Of a stretch of DNA of 64,000 nt, positions 1-8,487 are shown piece by piece. Under the pieces are notes generated by a model. The model searched no databases. It saw nothing but the letters and a program-made list of their open reading frames with translations, and was not told the DNA's origin. The DNA lies in the NCBI RefSeq assembly GCF_963929015.1, contig NZ_CAWVHE010000013.1:62001-126000 (forward strand), in the 5' to 3' direction. This DNA is from Merdimonas sp963929015 (lineage in GTDB: Bacteria > Bacillota > Clostridia > Lachnospirales > Lachnospiraceae). The position numbers were made by a program, and so were the translations under genes. The first letter of the stretch is position 1; every line of letters begins with the position of its first letter.

Positions 1-711
1 TATACCGGCCTTTCCCAGGTCTATCTGGGCGAGGATGATCCGGATGCGGCTGAAGCGGTATTTCTGACCGCTCTTGAAGATCAACGGGACAACGCCGACC
101 TTTATGAGGCATGCATCCAGTTCTATATGGATACTAAACAGCCGGAGCAGATCCCGCTGCTTTTGGAAGACGCAGGGGATACTGCAAGAAAATCTTTAAG
201 CGATTATATTATTTCCAGGCCCAAATTCAGTCTGGATGATGAAGAGACCTTTGAGGATGTACAGGAACTGACGCTTACTTCCGAGGACGGGACAACGATC
301 TACTACACTACGGATGAATCCGATCCCACCACATCCTCTGAAAAATATACGGACCCCATACAGATTCGTGAGGGTAGTACCGTCATCACAGCCATAGCCG
401 TGGATGAAAGAGGAATCCCAAGTCTCCCGGCCAGAAGAAATTATGTAGTGGAATTCCCTATTGTAGACGCTCCTGCTGTGTCTCCTTCAACCGGTCAGTA
501 TGAGGAAGCCAGACAGATTGAGATCAAGGTGCCGGAAGGATATGACGCCTACTATACCATGGATGAGTCCGATCCCACCACTGCTTCTGCCAAATACACC
601 GGCCCCATTGACATGCCGGAGGGGACTACGATTTTTAAAGCGATCCTGGTAAACAGTGAAGGACGATCCAGCGGGATCACCACCCGGAATTACGAACGGG
701 TATCCCAATAA
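1..711 (+). CDS. TPR / chitobiase C-terminal-domain protein (5'-truncated by window edge)
   Basis: The frame is open from base 1 to the TAA at 709, so the true start lies outside the window. The visible 236 residues begin with TPR-like helices (YTGLSQVYLGEDDPDAAEAV) and then carry two tandem beta-sandwich repeats with the signature IYYTTDESDPTTSSEKY / AYYTMDESDPTTASAKY. This is the chitobiase/beta-hexosaminidase C-terminal (CHB_HEX_C_1) module, common at the end of Lachnospiraceae surface or membrane proteins. The repeats are probably a structural or carbohydrate-associated appendage; no catalytic domain is visible. Family assignment comes from the repeats, and function is unknown. Confidence 0.75.
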   Translation, partial: YTGLSQVYLGEDDPDAAEAVFLTALEDQRDNADLYEACIQFYMDTKQPEQIPLLLEDAGDTARKSLSDYIISRPKFSLDDEETFEDVQELTLTSEDGTTIYYTTDESDPTTSSEKYTDPIQIREGSTVITAIAVDERGIPSLPARRNYVVEFPIVDAPAVSPSTGQYEEARQIEIKVPEGYDAYYTMDESDPTTASAKYTGPIDMPEGTTIFKAILVNSEGRSSGITTRNYERVSQ

Positions 712-717
712 AGTGAC

Positions 718-746
718 TTGATATTTTTTGCCAGATATTTTATTAT
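718..746 (+). promoter_or_regulatory. sigma-A-type promoter for nfnAB
   Basis: TTGATA (718-723), a 17-bp spacer and TATTAT (741-746) lie 36 bp upstream of the nfnA start, which is preceded by an AGGAGG ribosome site at 770-775. The match to the vegetative consensus is good; assignment is by inspection. Confidence 0.55.
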
Positions 747-781
747 GAAAGAAGTATAAACTAGATTTAGGAGGAAATGAG

Positions 782-1669
782 ATGTACAAGATATTAAAAG
801 CCGAAAAACTGGCTGATATGATCTATCTTATGGATGTTGAAGCTCCTCGCGTGGCAAAGCACTGTATGCCCGGTCAGTTTGTCATTGTGAAGATGGACGA
901 AAAAGGGGAGCGTATTCCTCTGACCATCTGCGACTATGACAGAGAAGCCGGAACGATCACGATCGTATTTCAGACTGTGGGAGCCTCTACGCATAAGATG
1001 GCTGAATTAAAAGCCGGAGATTCCTTCCGTGATTTTACAGGTCCTCTTGGATGTCCTTCCGAACTGGTGGAAGAAGATCTTGAGACACTGAAAAAGAAAA
1101 AAATTCTGTTTGTCGGCGGCGGTGTCGGCGCGGCGCCGGTTTATCCACAGGTAAAGTGGATGCATGAACATGGAATCGACGTAGATGTAATCATCGGTTC
1201 CAAGACCAAGGATATGCTGCTTCTGGAAGATGAAATGAAGGCTGTAGCCGGCAATTATTATCCCTGCACAGACGACGGTACATACGGACATGCGGGAATG
1301 GTTACTTCCATGATCGAAGAACTGCATGCACAGGGCAACCGGTATGATGTCTGTGTTGCCATTGGTCCTATGATCATGATGAAGTTTGTCTGTCTTCTGA
1401 CTAAAAAACTGGAGATCCCTACGATCGTCAGCATGAATCCGATCATGGTAGACGGAACCGGCATGTGCGGAGCCTGCAGACTCCATGTGGGAGATGAGAT
1501 CAAGTTTGCCTGCGTAGACGGTCCGGAATTTGACGGTCATCTGGTCAATTTTGACGAGGCGATGAAGAGACAGCAGATGTACAAGACCCAGGAGGGCCGT
1601 GCAATGCTGAAATTACAGGAAGGCGACACCCATCACGGCGGATGTGGCCATTGCGGAGGTGACAACTAA
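782..1669 (+). CDS. nfnA: NADH-dependent reduced ferredoxin:NADP+ oxidoreductase, subunit A (NfnA / sulfide dehydrogenase beta-like)
   Basis: This 295-aa flavoprotein belongs to the dihydroorotate dehydrogenase electron-transfer (PyrK)/ferredoxin-NADP reductase family. An N-terminal FAD-binding barrel (ERIPLTICDYD) is followed by a nucleotide-binding half (LFVGGGVGAAPVYPQ) and a C-terminal [2Fe-2S] cysteine cluster (GTGMCGACRLHVG, later C and CGHCGG). With NfnB it forms the cytosolic electron-bifurcating complex that couples NADH and reduced ferredoxin to NADP+ reduction. The stop overlaps the nfnB start (TAATG at 1667-1671), so the two subunits are translationally coupled. The function is inferred from this pairing, which is typical of anaerobic Clostridia. 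Confidence 0.9.
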   Translation: MYKILKAEKLADMIYLMDVEAPRVAKHCMPGQFVIVKMDEKGERIPLTICDYDREAGTITIVFQTVGASTHKMAELKAGDSFRDFTGPLGCPSELVEEDLETLKKKKILFVGGGVGAAPVYPQVKWMHEHGIDVDVIIGSKTKDMLLLEDEMKAVAGNYYPCTDDGTYGHAGMVTSMIEELHAQGNRYDVCVAIGPMIMMKFVCLLTKKLEIPTIVSMNPIMVDGTGMCGACRLHVGDEIKFACVDGPEFDGHLVNFDEAMKRQQMYKTQEGRAMLKLQEGDTHHGGCGHCGGDN

Positions 1670-3057
1670 TGGCTGATATGTTGAAAAGAGTTCCTGTAAG
1701 AGAACAGGACGCAAAGGTAAGAGCAACAAACTTTGAAGAAGTATGTTACGGATATAATCAGGAAGAAGCCATGGAAGAGGCTTCCCGCTGCCTGAACTGT
1801 AAAAATGCCAAATGTATCCAGGGATGTCCGGTATCGATCAATATTCCCGGATTTATCGCAAAGATCAAGGATGGCGATATCGAAGGCGCTTATCATGTGA
1901 TCAGCGAATCCTCTGCACTTCCGGCTATCTGCGGACGTGTGTGTCCCCAGGAATCCCAGTGCGAATGCAAATGTATCCGCGGTATCAAAGGAGAGCCGGT
2001 ATCTATCGGTAAGCTGGAAAGATTTGTTGCCGACTATGCGCTGGAGCATGATATCAAACCGCAGAAAGCCGAGAAGACCAACGGACACAAGGTTGCGGTG
2101 ATCGGTTCCGGTCCGTCCGGACTTACCTGTGCCGGCGATCTTGCAAAGCTCGGATATGAAGTTACTGTATTTGAGGCTCTTCACGAACTGGGCGGCGTAC
2201 TGGTATATGGTATTCCGGAATTCCGTCTTCCCAAAGAGAAGGTTGTAAAGAAAGAGATTGAAAAGGTAAAAGAACTTGGCGTTAAATTTGAGACCAATGT
2301 AGTAATCGGAAAATCCACGACCATCGATCAGCTGATGGAAGAGGAAGATTTTGAGGCTGTTTTCATTGGCTCAGGAGCCGGACTTCCTATGTTTATGGGA
2401 ATCCCGGGAGAAACTGCCAACGGCGTGTTCTCTGCGAATGAGTACCTGACCAGAAGCAATCTGATGAAGGCTTTTGATGATTCCTATGATACACCGATCG
2501 CAGCCGGCAAAAAAGTTGCCGTAGTAGGCGGCGGAAATGTTGCCATGGATGCTGCAAGAACTGCACTTCGTCTTGGCGCAGAGGTACATATTGTATACCG
2601 CAGAAGTGAGGCTGAACTCCCCGCCAGAGTAGAAGAAGTACACCATGCTAAAGAAGAAGGCGTGATCTTTGATCTGCTTCGGAATCCGAAGGAGATCCTG
2701 GTAGATGAGAACGGCTGGGTAAAAGGCATGAAGGTGATCAAGATGGAACTTGGCGAACCGGATGCATCCGGCAGAAGACGTCCGGTAGAGATTCCGGGAT
2801 CTGAGTATGAGATCGAGGTTGACACCGTGATCATGTCTCTTGGAACTTCCCCGAATCCGCTGATCGCTTCCACCACAAAAGGACTGGAGACCAACCGCAG
2901 AAAATGTATCGTGGCAGAAGAAGAGAACGGTCAGACTTCCAAGGCATGCGTATTTGCCGGCGGAGACGCGGTAACAGGAGCTGCTACAGTAATCCTGGCC
3001 ATGGGCGCAGGAAAAGCAGGTGCAAAGGGAATCCACGAACTGTTATCTGCAAAATAA
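1669..3057 (+). CDS. nfnB: NADPH-dependent glutamate synthase-like subunit B of Nfn (NfnB / GltA)
   Basis: This 462-aa protein of the GltD/NfnB family has N-terminal [4Fe-4S] cysteines (CLNCKNAKCIQGCPV and CGRVCPQESQCECKC, about residues 43-105). An FAD Rossmann motif (IGSGPSGLTCAGDLAKLGY, about 145) and a second dinucleotide motif (VVGGGNVAMDAARTALRLG, about 285) follow. It may be annotated as homotetrameric glutamate synthase small chain, but its immediate coupling to nfnA argues for the bifurcating transhydrogenase Nfn rather than glutamate synthesis; no GltB-type amidotransferase lies nearby. It overlaps nfnA by one base. Confidence 0.88.
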   Translation: MADMLKRVPVREQDAKVRATNFEEVCYGYNQEEAMEEASRCLNCKNAKCIQGCPVSINIPGFIAKIKDGDIEGAYHVISESSALPAICGRVCPQESQCECKCIRGIKGEPVSIGKLERFVADYALEHDIKPQKAEKTNGHKVAVIGSGPSGLTCAGDLAKLGYEVTVFEALHELGGVLVYGIPEFRLPKEKVVKKEIEKVKELGVKFETNVVIGKSTTIDQLMEEEDFEAVFIGSGAGLPMFMGIPGETANGVFSANEYLTRSNLMKAFDDSYDTPIAAGKKVAVVGGGNVAMDAARTALRLGAEVHIVYRRSEAELPARVEEVHHAKEEGVIFDLLRNPKEILVDENGWVKGMKVIKMELGEPDASGRRRPVEIPGSEYEIEVDTVIMSLGTSPNPLIASTTKGLETNRRKCIVAEEENGQTSKACVFAGGDAVTGAATVILAMGAGKAGAKGIHELLSAK

Positions 3058-3105
3058 AGCATGAAATTGTTACGGTCAGATAAGATATAAGATGAACTGA
3101 CCATG

Positions 3106-3172
3106 AACAGGGACGTATTCTTTTTAACAGGAAGCAAAAGTATGATGCAAAAGGAATACGTCCCTGTTTTGT
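3106..3172 (+). terminator. Rho-independent-type terminator after nfnAB
   Basis: A perfect 15-bp inverted repeat (3106-3120 with 3154-3168, AACAGGGACGTATTC and its complement) has a 33-nt loop and ends in TTTT. It separates nfnB from bioY. Confidence 0.75.
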
Positions 3173-3216
3173 TGTATATATGTAACTAGAATCATACATT
3201 GGAAAGGAAGCAGGAA

Positions 3217-3762
3217 ATGAGACGTGAATCCAGATTATCAGTAACAGACGTCTGCTATATTGCCATTATGGCTGCCGTAACAGCAGTGCTGGCACAGATT
3301 GCGATCCCCATGCCCATGGGAGTCCCTATGACCATGCAGACCTTTGCCGTTACGCTTTGCGGGATTTTACTCGGATCCAGAAAAGGCGCCGTCTCCATGG
3401 TGATCTACCTGTTGATCGGCACCGCCGGGGTTCCGGTATTCTCTGCTTTTACAGGCGGGGTGCAGTGCCTTGTTGGACCTACAGGCGGATTCCTGGTGTC
3501 TTTTCCTGTTATGGCCTACCTGATCGGACTGGGTGTGGAATGGAAGAAGAAAGGCGCCTTTCTTATCTTTTTACTTCTGGGAACCGCGTTCAATTATGTG
3601 GCCGGAGTCCTGTTTTTTGTGGTGACGATGGACAGCACTGTCTGGGCAGCTCTGACGGCCTGCGTGCTTCCGTTTCTTCCCACGGCGGTACTGAAGGCAG
3701 TACTTGCTTCGATATTCGGGCTTCAACTCAGAAAACGGCTGCAGCCTTTCTTGCTGTATTAA
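3217..3762 (+). CDS. bioY: Biotin transporter BioY (ECF S component)
   Basis: A hydrophobic 181-aa protein with about six membrane segments and the BioY signatures MPMGVPMTMQTFAVTL, LIGTAGVPVF and VGPTGGFLVSFPVMAYLIG. It is the substrate-binding membrane subunit for biotin uptake and works with a shared energy-coupling EcfAAT module encoded elsewhere. I prefer ATG 3217 over the upstream in-frame TTG (3199) because AAAGGAAG at 3203-3210 then sits at normal spacing. No clear BirA operator was found upstream. Confidence 0.9.
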   Translation: MRRESRLSVTDVCYIAIMAAVTAVLAQIAIPMPMGVPMTMQTFAVTLCGILLGSRKGAVSMVIYLLIGTAGVPVFSAFTGGVQCLVGPTGGFLVSFPVMAYLIGLGVEWKKKGAFLIFLLLGTAFNYVAGVLFFVVTMDSTVWAALTACVLPFLPTAVLKAVLASIFGLQLRKRLQPFLLY

Positions 3763-3790
3763 TAATAGTGGACAGAAGGAGAACCTGTTT

Positions 3791-4543
3791 ATGGAACTGG
3801 CATTCGTAACGGCGCTTGGTGTAGGCGGCGCAACTATTATCGGAGTCCTGATCGGATTCTTATTTCAAAAAATTCCTCATGAATTCAATGATGTGATCCT
3901 TGGTTTTGCGGCCGGTATCATGTTTGCGGCTGCAGTCATCGGTCTGATCATCCCTTCTCTGGAAGAAGGCAATATCTGGGTGACACTGGCAGGGATCCTG
4001 GCAGGAGCCGTTTTTCTGAATCTTGCAGACTACCTGACCCCGCATCTGCATCATCTGACGGGAATGGATCAGGAGGCACATACGGGAAAACAGAGTCATA
4101 TCAACAAAGTCATGTTGTTCGTCCTGGCGATTGCCATCCACAATCTGCCGGAGGGAATTGCGGCAGGCGTTGGCTTTGGAAATGAAAATATCGGAAATGC
4201 CATCACAGTAGCCGTCGGAATCGCCCTCCAGAATATTCCGGAAGGTATGGTGATCGTATCGCCTTTGATCCTAGCAGGTGTTCCAAAGCTCAGAGTTTTC
4301 TTCATTGCCAGTTTTACAGGCATCATTGAAGTCATAGGCACCATGATCGGATTTGGCGCAGTCAGTATCGCAACGGCCATTCTTCCGTTTGCGCTTGCCT
4401 TTGCGGGCGGTACGATGGTCTATGTGGTCAGCGATGAGATGATCCCGGAGACACACAGCCATGGGTATGAGCGCCAGGCAACCTATGCATTGATCCTGGG
4501 GTTTATGACCATGCTTCTTATGGATCATTATATCGGCGGATAA
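3791..4543 (+). CDS. ZIP family divalent metal transporter (ZupT/GufA-like)
   Basis: A 250-aa membrane protein with about eight hydrophobic segments and the two metal-site helices of ZIP carriers: HNLPEGIAAGVGFG (about residue 117) and ALQNIPEGMVIVSPL (about 145). A His-rich loop (HLHHLTGMDQEAH) lies between helices. It probably imports zinc or another divalent cation. ATG 3791 has AGAAGGAG at 3775-3782; the longer frame from 3704 runs through the end of bioY and lacks support. No Zur-type box was recognised. Confidence 0.85.
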   Translation: MELAFVTALGVGGATIIGVLIGFLFQKIPHEFNDVILGFAAGIMFAAAVIGLIIPSLEEGNIWVTLAGILAGAVFLNLADYLTPHLHHLTGMDQEAHTGKQSHINKVMLFVLAIAIHNLPEGIAAGVGFGNENIGNAITVAVGIALQNIPEGMVIVSPLILAGVPKLRVFFIASFTGIIEVIGTMIGFGAVSIATAILPFALAFAGGTMVYVVSDEMIPETHSHGYERQATYALILGFMTMLLMDHYIGG

Positions 4544-4560
4544 GGGAGTAGGAGGAACAG

Positions 4561-5040
4561 ATGAAGATCACACTGGTCACAGTAGGAAAAATCAAAGAAA
4601 AATATCTAAGAGACGCGATCCATGAGTACAGCAAACGGCTGAGTCGTTACTGTAAGCTGGAGATGGTTGAGGTGGCGGATGAAAAAACTCCGGATCAGGC
4701 CAGCGAAACAGTGGAAGAGCAGATCCGGGATAAGGAAGGCGAACGGATCTTAAAATATCTCAAAGACGATATGTATGTAATCACGCTGGAGATCGCTGGA
4801 AAGATGCTTTCCTCAGAGGAACTGGCAGACAAGACAGAGAAACTGGGGATTCAGGGACATAGCAGCATCGCTTTTGTGATCGGCGGATCCATTGGACTTG
4901 GACGGGAAGTGCTGAAGCGGTCAGACTACAGCTTAAGTTTTTCAAAGATGACCTTTCCCCATCAGCTGATGCGGGTGATCCTGTTAGAGCAGGTGTACCG
5001 GAGCTACAGGATCATGAACGGGGAACCATATCATAAATAA
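4561..5040 (+). CDS. rlmH: 23S rRNA (pseudouridine1915-N3)-methyltransferase RlmH
   Basis: The 159-aa SPOUT methyltransferase is full length, with the SAM-binding knot FVIGGSIGLG (about residue 103) and the conserved C-terminus LSFSKMTFPHQLMRVILLEQVYRSYRIMNGEPYHK. It methylates pseudouridine 1915 in 23S rRNA. The last codons (GEPYHK-stop) coincide with the left attachment site of the island that follows, so insertion leaves the protein intact. This is the locus used by SCC elements in staphylococci (orfX). Confidence 0.96.
   Translation: MKITLVTVGKIKEKYLRDAIHEYSKRLSRYCKLEMVEVADEKTPDQASETVEEQIRDKEGERILKYLKDDMYVITLEIAGKMLSSEELADKTEKLGIQGHSSIAFVIGGSIGLGREVLKRSDYSLSFSKMTFPHQLMRVILLEQVYRSYRIMNGEPYHK
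5020..5040 (+). other. attL of the rlmH island
   Basis: This 21-bp segment of the rlmH 3' end encodes GEPYHK-stop and contains the 8-bp core TATCATAA (5029-5036). It matches 14327-14347 at 17 of 21 positions; all four differences are synonymous in the rlmH frame (GGG/GGA, CCA/CCG, AAA/AAG, TAA/TGA). The same core is the known crossover region of staphylococcal SCC elements. Confidence 0.85.
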
Positions 5041-5050
5041 GGGCGGTTTG

Positions 5051-5072
5051 GGAGGAACTGTTTAGTTCCTCC
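5051..5072. terminator. Hairpin terminator between rlmH and the island regulator gene
   Basis: GGAGGAAC (5051-5058) pairs with GTTCCTCC (5065-5072) around a 6-nt loop, followed by TTATTT. It can end rlmH transcription and, on the other strand, face the convergent xre gene. Confidence 0.65.
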
Positions 5073-5106
5073 TTATTTCATACCATAATGCAATCAGAAC
5101 CTGATG

Positions 5107-5508
5107 TCATTCTTTCTTCCGTGTTAAGAAAACTCCAATGATCGTAATAATAAAGATAATTGGTGCTACTCTGACAAACAACCATTCAAATGAGTGAAAT
5201 GCCACTCCAAGAACAGCGGTTTCAGGGTTACTATAATTCCAATCCAGATAAGGACTATTGAATATTACTAAGGCTGCAAAAACCACTATTATGATGGCGG
5301 ATAATGAAATAAGAAGCCAATGAATAAATTTTCTTCTCGTATTTTTTCTCTGTGCCAGTTGCCAATTTATCACGGCCAGCTTTTCAGAAATGGCTTTTAT
5401 GTTATCAACCTCCGTTTCAATAACAGTTTCTCCAAGTAACGTGTCAACAGGTGTTTCGAGCGCTTCCGATATGGAGATTAACATATCAGAATCGGGGACC
5501 GACAATCC
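5107..5508 (-). pseudogene. XRE-family membrane regulator, C-terminal part (interrupted by the inner element)
   Basis: The 134 codons encode the end of an HTH_XRE domain (LSVPDSDMLISISEALETPVDTLLGE), a linker helix and two membrane segments (WLLISLSAIIIVVFAALVIF; VRVAPIIFIITIIGVFL). The DNA-binding start is missing: a stop codon lies just upstream, inside the inner element. The missing N-terminus is at 13051-13160. Joining the two at the shared GG gives a normal 169-aa HTH-plus-membrane protein reading WEQG-LSVPDSDM. Such proteins usually act as membrane-tethered repressors. The neighbouring module at 13372 would have been its divergent target. Confidence 0.85.
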
Positions 5509-5529
5509 GGTATCACATAGTTAAAGATA
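5509..5529 (+). repeat. Left terminal inverted repeat of the inner element
   Basis: Reading inward, the first 21 bases (GGTATCAC, then ATAGTTAAAGATA) match the right end read on the minus strand from 13050 (GGTATCAC, then TTAGATAAAGATA) at 19 of 21 positions. A second GGTATC lies at 5532-5537. These are probably recombinase-binding arms. Confidence 0.8.
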
Positions 5530-5539
5530 TTGGTATCAT

Positions 5540-7162
5540 TCAATCAATTTTGCCGATAAAGCGGTAGAAGATTTCTACCTCCTGTTCCCGGCTTCCGTCC
5601 TCACCTTTGGCCGCTTCATGGACAACGATTTTTTCAATCAGCGTATTCAAAAGTTCGGCGGTCAGTTCTGTTGGATTGACGCACTCTTTCATCAAGGCAA
5701 TCCATTTTTCTGCGTCTGCGGCGTTCTGGCTTTCAGTGGCGATAGCAGATTGAAGCTGTTCAATCTTTTCGTCCAGTTCAGCCTGTTCGCTTTGATACTT
5801 CCCGGACAGCATAGAGAAGTTGTATTCCGTGATACGCCCCGCCGCCCAGTCCTCATACATCCGGGCAAACAGGGTATCGACTTCGGCTTTCCGCTTCTCT
5901 GCCTTTTTCAGTTCTGCGGCCTGCTTCTTTCTTGCGGCGGCCTGTCCCTTATCAGTGGCATTTAACAGCCGCTTCAAGAGCCGTTCTTCATCATGCTGTA
6001 CCAGCCCCGACCAGTATTGCAGACGGGAGAGGACATAGGCATAAAGCACATCATAGCGGATATAGTGCATGGAGCATTGGCGTGTGCCCTGTCCGTACTT
6101 GCTACAATGATAATGGCCGTAAGGCTTGCTGTTCTGCCTGTTTTCCCCATAGGACAGCGACCAGCCGCAATCCGCACATTTTACCAATCCGGAAAAAATC
6201 TGCGTCGTACCATCCTTGCACTTCCTGCGGCGGTTTGCTATCTGCTCCTGTACCTGCCGGAAAACCTGTTCGCTGATAATCGGCTCCTGCGTGTTCTCCA
6301 CCCGCACCCATTCACTTTGGGGCTTGCGTATCCTCCGCTTGTTCTTAAAAGAAATGTTCGTTTCCCGGTAGTGGATGGTATGACCGATATAGGTTTCGTC
6401 TTTCATAATGCTCTTGACCTGCGCTATCGTCCATGCGTAGCTTTTTTCCTCCGGCGCACCCGCATAGATGTTTGCGAAAGTCCCGTCACGCTGGAAGTTG
6501 ATAAATCCCGGCGTAGGAACCTTTTCCTCAATCAGTATTCTTGTGATACTGGCCGCCCCTCTGCCATGAAAGGCAAGGTCAAAAATCTTCTCCACTATCC
6601 AGCGGGTTTCCTCGTCGATTATCAGCTTGTTTTTGATTTCCGGGTGTTTCCTGTACCCGATGGGAGCATAGGCGCCGATACGCTGTCCTGTGGCAAACTT
6701 TGCTTTGAAAGCGGCCTTTACCTTGCGGCTTGTATCTTTTGCAAACCACTCGTTGAACAGGTTTTTGAAAGGGACGAAATCGGACAGCCCTTTTTCGGTG
6801 TCCTCGTTTTCTGCAATGGCGATGTAGCGCACACGCTTCTCTGGGAACAGAAATTCCAGATAGTAGTCCATCATCACATGTTCCCGCCCGAAACGGGAAA
6901 GGTCTTTCGTGACAATGCAGTTTACTTTTCCGGCTTCCACATCGTCCATCATGCGCTGAAAATCCGGGCGTTCAAAGTTCGTCCCCGACCAGCCATCGTC
7001 CACATATTCACCGACTACATGAAGCCCCTGTTCCTTTGCGTACTGTTGCAGGATTGTCCGCTGTGTTTCAATGCTTACGCTGTCACCATAGTTTTCATCG
7101 TCCCGGCTCAATCTCATATAAAGCGCCGTGTTGTAAATCGTAGTATTGTAAGGTTGTTTCAT
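5540..7162 (-). CDS. Large serine recombinase (resolvase + recombinase + zinc ribbon + DUF4368)
   Basis: This 540-aa protein starts with a catalytic resolvase domain (ALYMRLSRDDENYGDSVSIETQ; the Ser in RLS is the expected nucleophile). A Recombinase domain (about residues 170-290), a zinc ribbon (CADCGWSL ... HYHCSKYGQGTRQC, about 330-365), a coiled coil (about 395-470) and a C-terminal DUF4368-type segment (IEKIVVHEAAKGEDGSREQEVEIFYRFIG) follow. It resembles TnpX-type recombinases of clostridial mobilizable transposons and should excise and integrate the inner element by recombination at a dinucleotide, here GG. The start at 7162 has AGAAGGAGG upstream. Transcription appears controlled by the operator-like site at 7192-7252. 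Confidence 0.92.
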   Translation of the reverse strand: MKQPYNTTIYNTALYMRLSRDDENYGDSVSIETQRTILQQYAKEQGLHVVGEYVDDGWSGTNFERPDFQRMMDDVEAGKVNCIVTKDLSRFGREHVMMDYYLEFLFPEKRVRYIAIAENEDTEKGLSDFVPFKNLFNEWFAKDTSRKVKAAFKAKFATGQRIGAYAPIGYRKHPEIKNKLIIDEETRWIVEKIFDLAFHGRGAASITRILIEEKVPTPGFINFQRDGTFANIYAGAPEEKSYAWTIAQVKSIMKDETYIGHTIHYRETNISFKNKRRIRKPQSEWVRVENTQEPIISEQVFRQVQEQIANRRRKCKDGTTQIFSGLVKCADCGWSLSYGENRQNSKPYGHYHCSKYGQGTRQCSMHYIRYDVLYAYVLSRLQYWSGLVQHDEERLLKRLLNATDKGQAAARKKQAAELKKAEKRKAEVDTLFARMYEDWAAGRITEYNFSMLSGKYQSEQAELDEKIEQLQSAIATESQNAADAEKWIALMKECVNPTELTAELLNTLIEKIVVHEAAKGEDGSREQEVEIFYRFIGKID

Positions 7163-7191
7163 CGTTAAAAATCCTCCTTCTAAAGAAACAA

Positions 7192-7252
7192 CCCACGCTT
7201 ACAATACTTTTGCTCTATGGCAATTATATCATAAGCGTGGGCGTGTTATCAA
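7192..7252 (-). promoter_or_regulatory. Recombinase promoter overlapped by a 10-bp inverted repeat
   Basis: On the minus strand, TTGATA (7252-7247), an 18-bp spacer and TATAAT (7228-7223) precede the recombinase gene. A perfect 10-bp inverted repeat, CCCACGCTTA (7192-7201) and TAAGCGTGGG (7232-7241), brackets the -10 region with one arm inside the spacer. That placement suits a repressor or recombinase autoregulation site. The promoter match is seen; the operator role is inferred. Confidence 0.6.
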
Positions 7253-7262
7253 TGATGGGCTA

Positions 7263-7457
7263 TCAGGTTGAAGCGGCTTTTTCTGCGGTATGCCGCACCA
7301 CATCTACAATCAGATCACCGAGGGGCTTCCCGCCTGCGGCGAAGTGTTCGGAGATTTTTATACGGTTATTCCCACATACAAAATACTGCGTGCCGTTCTC
7401 TGTTTGTATGACCTGCCCTGTCCGGGGTGTAAAAATATCGCTTTCGCTTTTTGCCAT
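7263..7457 (-). CDS. Transposon-encoded TnpW-like small protein
   Basis: This 64-aa protein (MAKSESDIFTPRTGQVIQTENGTQYFVCGNNRIKISEHFA..., split here for length) ends with KPLGDLIVDVVRHTAEKA. It resembles the small TnpW-family proteins that accompany serine recombinases and relaxases in clostridial mobilizable elements; their role is not established. The start at 7457 is chosen because GGAGG precedes it at proper spacing; the open frame extends 14 codons further upstream without a ribosome site. Confidence 0.6.
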   Translation of the reverse strand: MAKSESDIFTPRTGQVIQTENGTQYFVCGNNRIKISEHFAAGGKPLGDLIVDVVRHTAEKAAST

Positions 7458-7529
7458 CCAGTGTCCTCCATATTCAGTTTTCAAGGTACAATGCCGCACA
7501 AGGGCGGCGAAATTTTCTGCTTATATCTA

Positions 7530-8474
7530 TCACCTTTCCTTTACCGTGTGCCGCTGCTGCCGTTTCAGTTCCGCCAGTATATCCGGCGGGATACGGTTAA
7601 CCAGCCGCTGTAAATTGTCCAGTTCGCTTTTCAGCTTTGCCCGTTCCATCGTATCTTTCATCTTTCCTTTTTCGCTGGCCTTTGCCCTTGCTTCCAACTT
7701 CTCATTCTCCGCCAACAGGTCATTGATCGTGACCTTGTACTTTTTCAACTGCCCGGAGAAGTTCTCCATCTGCGGGAACCACTTTTTCAGCATGGAGAGG
7801 GCTTCCTCTTTTTTCTTTCCGGCGTTCAGCGGGTTAATGCCGTCAAGGGCGGCTTCAATGGCTCTGGCCTGTTTGGAGAGGGAAACCGTCTGTTTGAAAA
7901 GCCGGGTGGGGATATGTTTCCGGCCTGTCTTGCTGGCACTTTCCCCACGCTCCAAGTCAGGATATTTCTCCACCATATAGGCGTGAAAATCATCCTGCCA
8001 CTTCGTCAGGTTTGCCCGGTTGCCGATAATCTCCTTTGCACACAGGCGGTTGTCCTTTGTCAGCGGAACAAAGGTCAAATGCAGGTGGGGCGTTTTCTCG
8101 TCCATGTGTACCACCGCCGACACAATATTTTCCCGTCCTACCCGGCCAATGAGGAACTCCGCCGCCCGCTGAAAGAACGCCTGTATCTCCTTTGGAGATT
8201 TCCCCTTGAAAAACTCCGGGCTGGCGGTTATCAGCGTATCGACAAACCGTGTGCTGTCTTTCCTTGTCCGGCATCCGGCCTGCTCGATACGGCTCTGAAT
8301 GAAGTGGTAATAGCGTCCCGACCGCTTGACGATATGGAAGTTGTATTTACTTCGGCTTGTGTCAATGTCGGGGTTGCTGGCGTATTGTTCTTTCTGTCTT
8401 TCGTGATGGGCTTCCAGTGGCCTTGCCGGGTTGCCCTTGTGCTTCTCAAAGCGCAAAATTGCGTGTTGTGCCAT
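7530..8474 (-). CDS. MOBV-family relaxase (Mob/Pre, plasmid recombination enzyme)
   Basis: The 314-aa protein has the Mob_Pre fold: an N-terminal MAQHAILRFEKHKGN, an RSKYNFHIV strand and the metal-binding HxDExxPHxH signature (HMDEKTPHLHLTFVPL, about residue 120). A long Lys/Glu-rich coiled-coil tail follows. It nicks the element's transfer origin and leads the strand during conjugation by a helper machinery. The gene is downstream of an inverted-repeat region (8488-8564) that is the best oriT candidate. At 314 aa it is shorter than many Mob proteins, but the tail ends normally. Confidence 0.9.
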   Translation of the reverse strand: MAQHAILRFEKHKGNPARPLEAHHERQKEQYASNPDIDTSRSKYNFHIVKRSGRYYHFIQSRIEQAGCRTRKDSTRFVDTLITASPEFFKGKSPKEIQAFFQRAAEFLIGRVGRENIVSAVVHMDEKTPHLHLTFVPLTKDNRLCAKEIIGNRANLTKWQDDFHAYMVEKYPDLERGESASKTGRKHIPTRLFKQTVSLSKQARAIEAALDGINPLNAGKKKEEALSMLKKWFPQMENFSGQLKKYKVTINDLLAENEKLEARAKASEKGKMKDTMERAKLKSELDNLQRLVNRIPPDILAELKRQQRHTVKER

Positions 8475-8487
8475 TCTGCTCCTTTCC

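Noticed and set aside
3171..3201. Possible BirA operator upstream of bioY
   Set aside because: Only a loose similarity between TTGTATATATG and CATACATTG; the match is too poor to call.
5993..7168. 391-aa plus-strand open frame opposite the serine recombinase
   Set aside because: It is the antisense shadow of the recombinase gene; no ribosome site and no recognisable motifs.
7227..7234. A third TATCATAA between the recombinase and TnpW-like genes
   Set aside because: An 8-bp word is expected by chance about once in a few tens of kilobases, the flanks do not match the attachment sites, and it lies inside the recombinase promoter.
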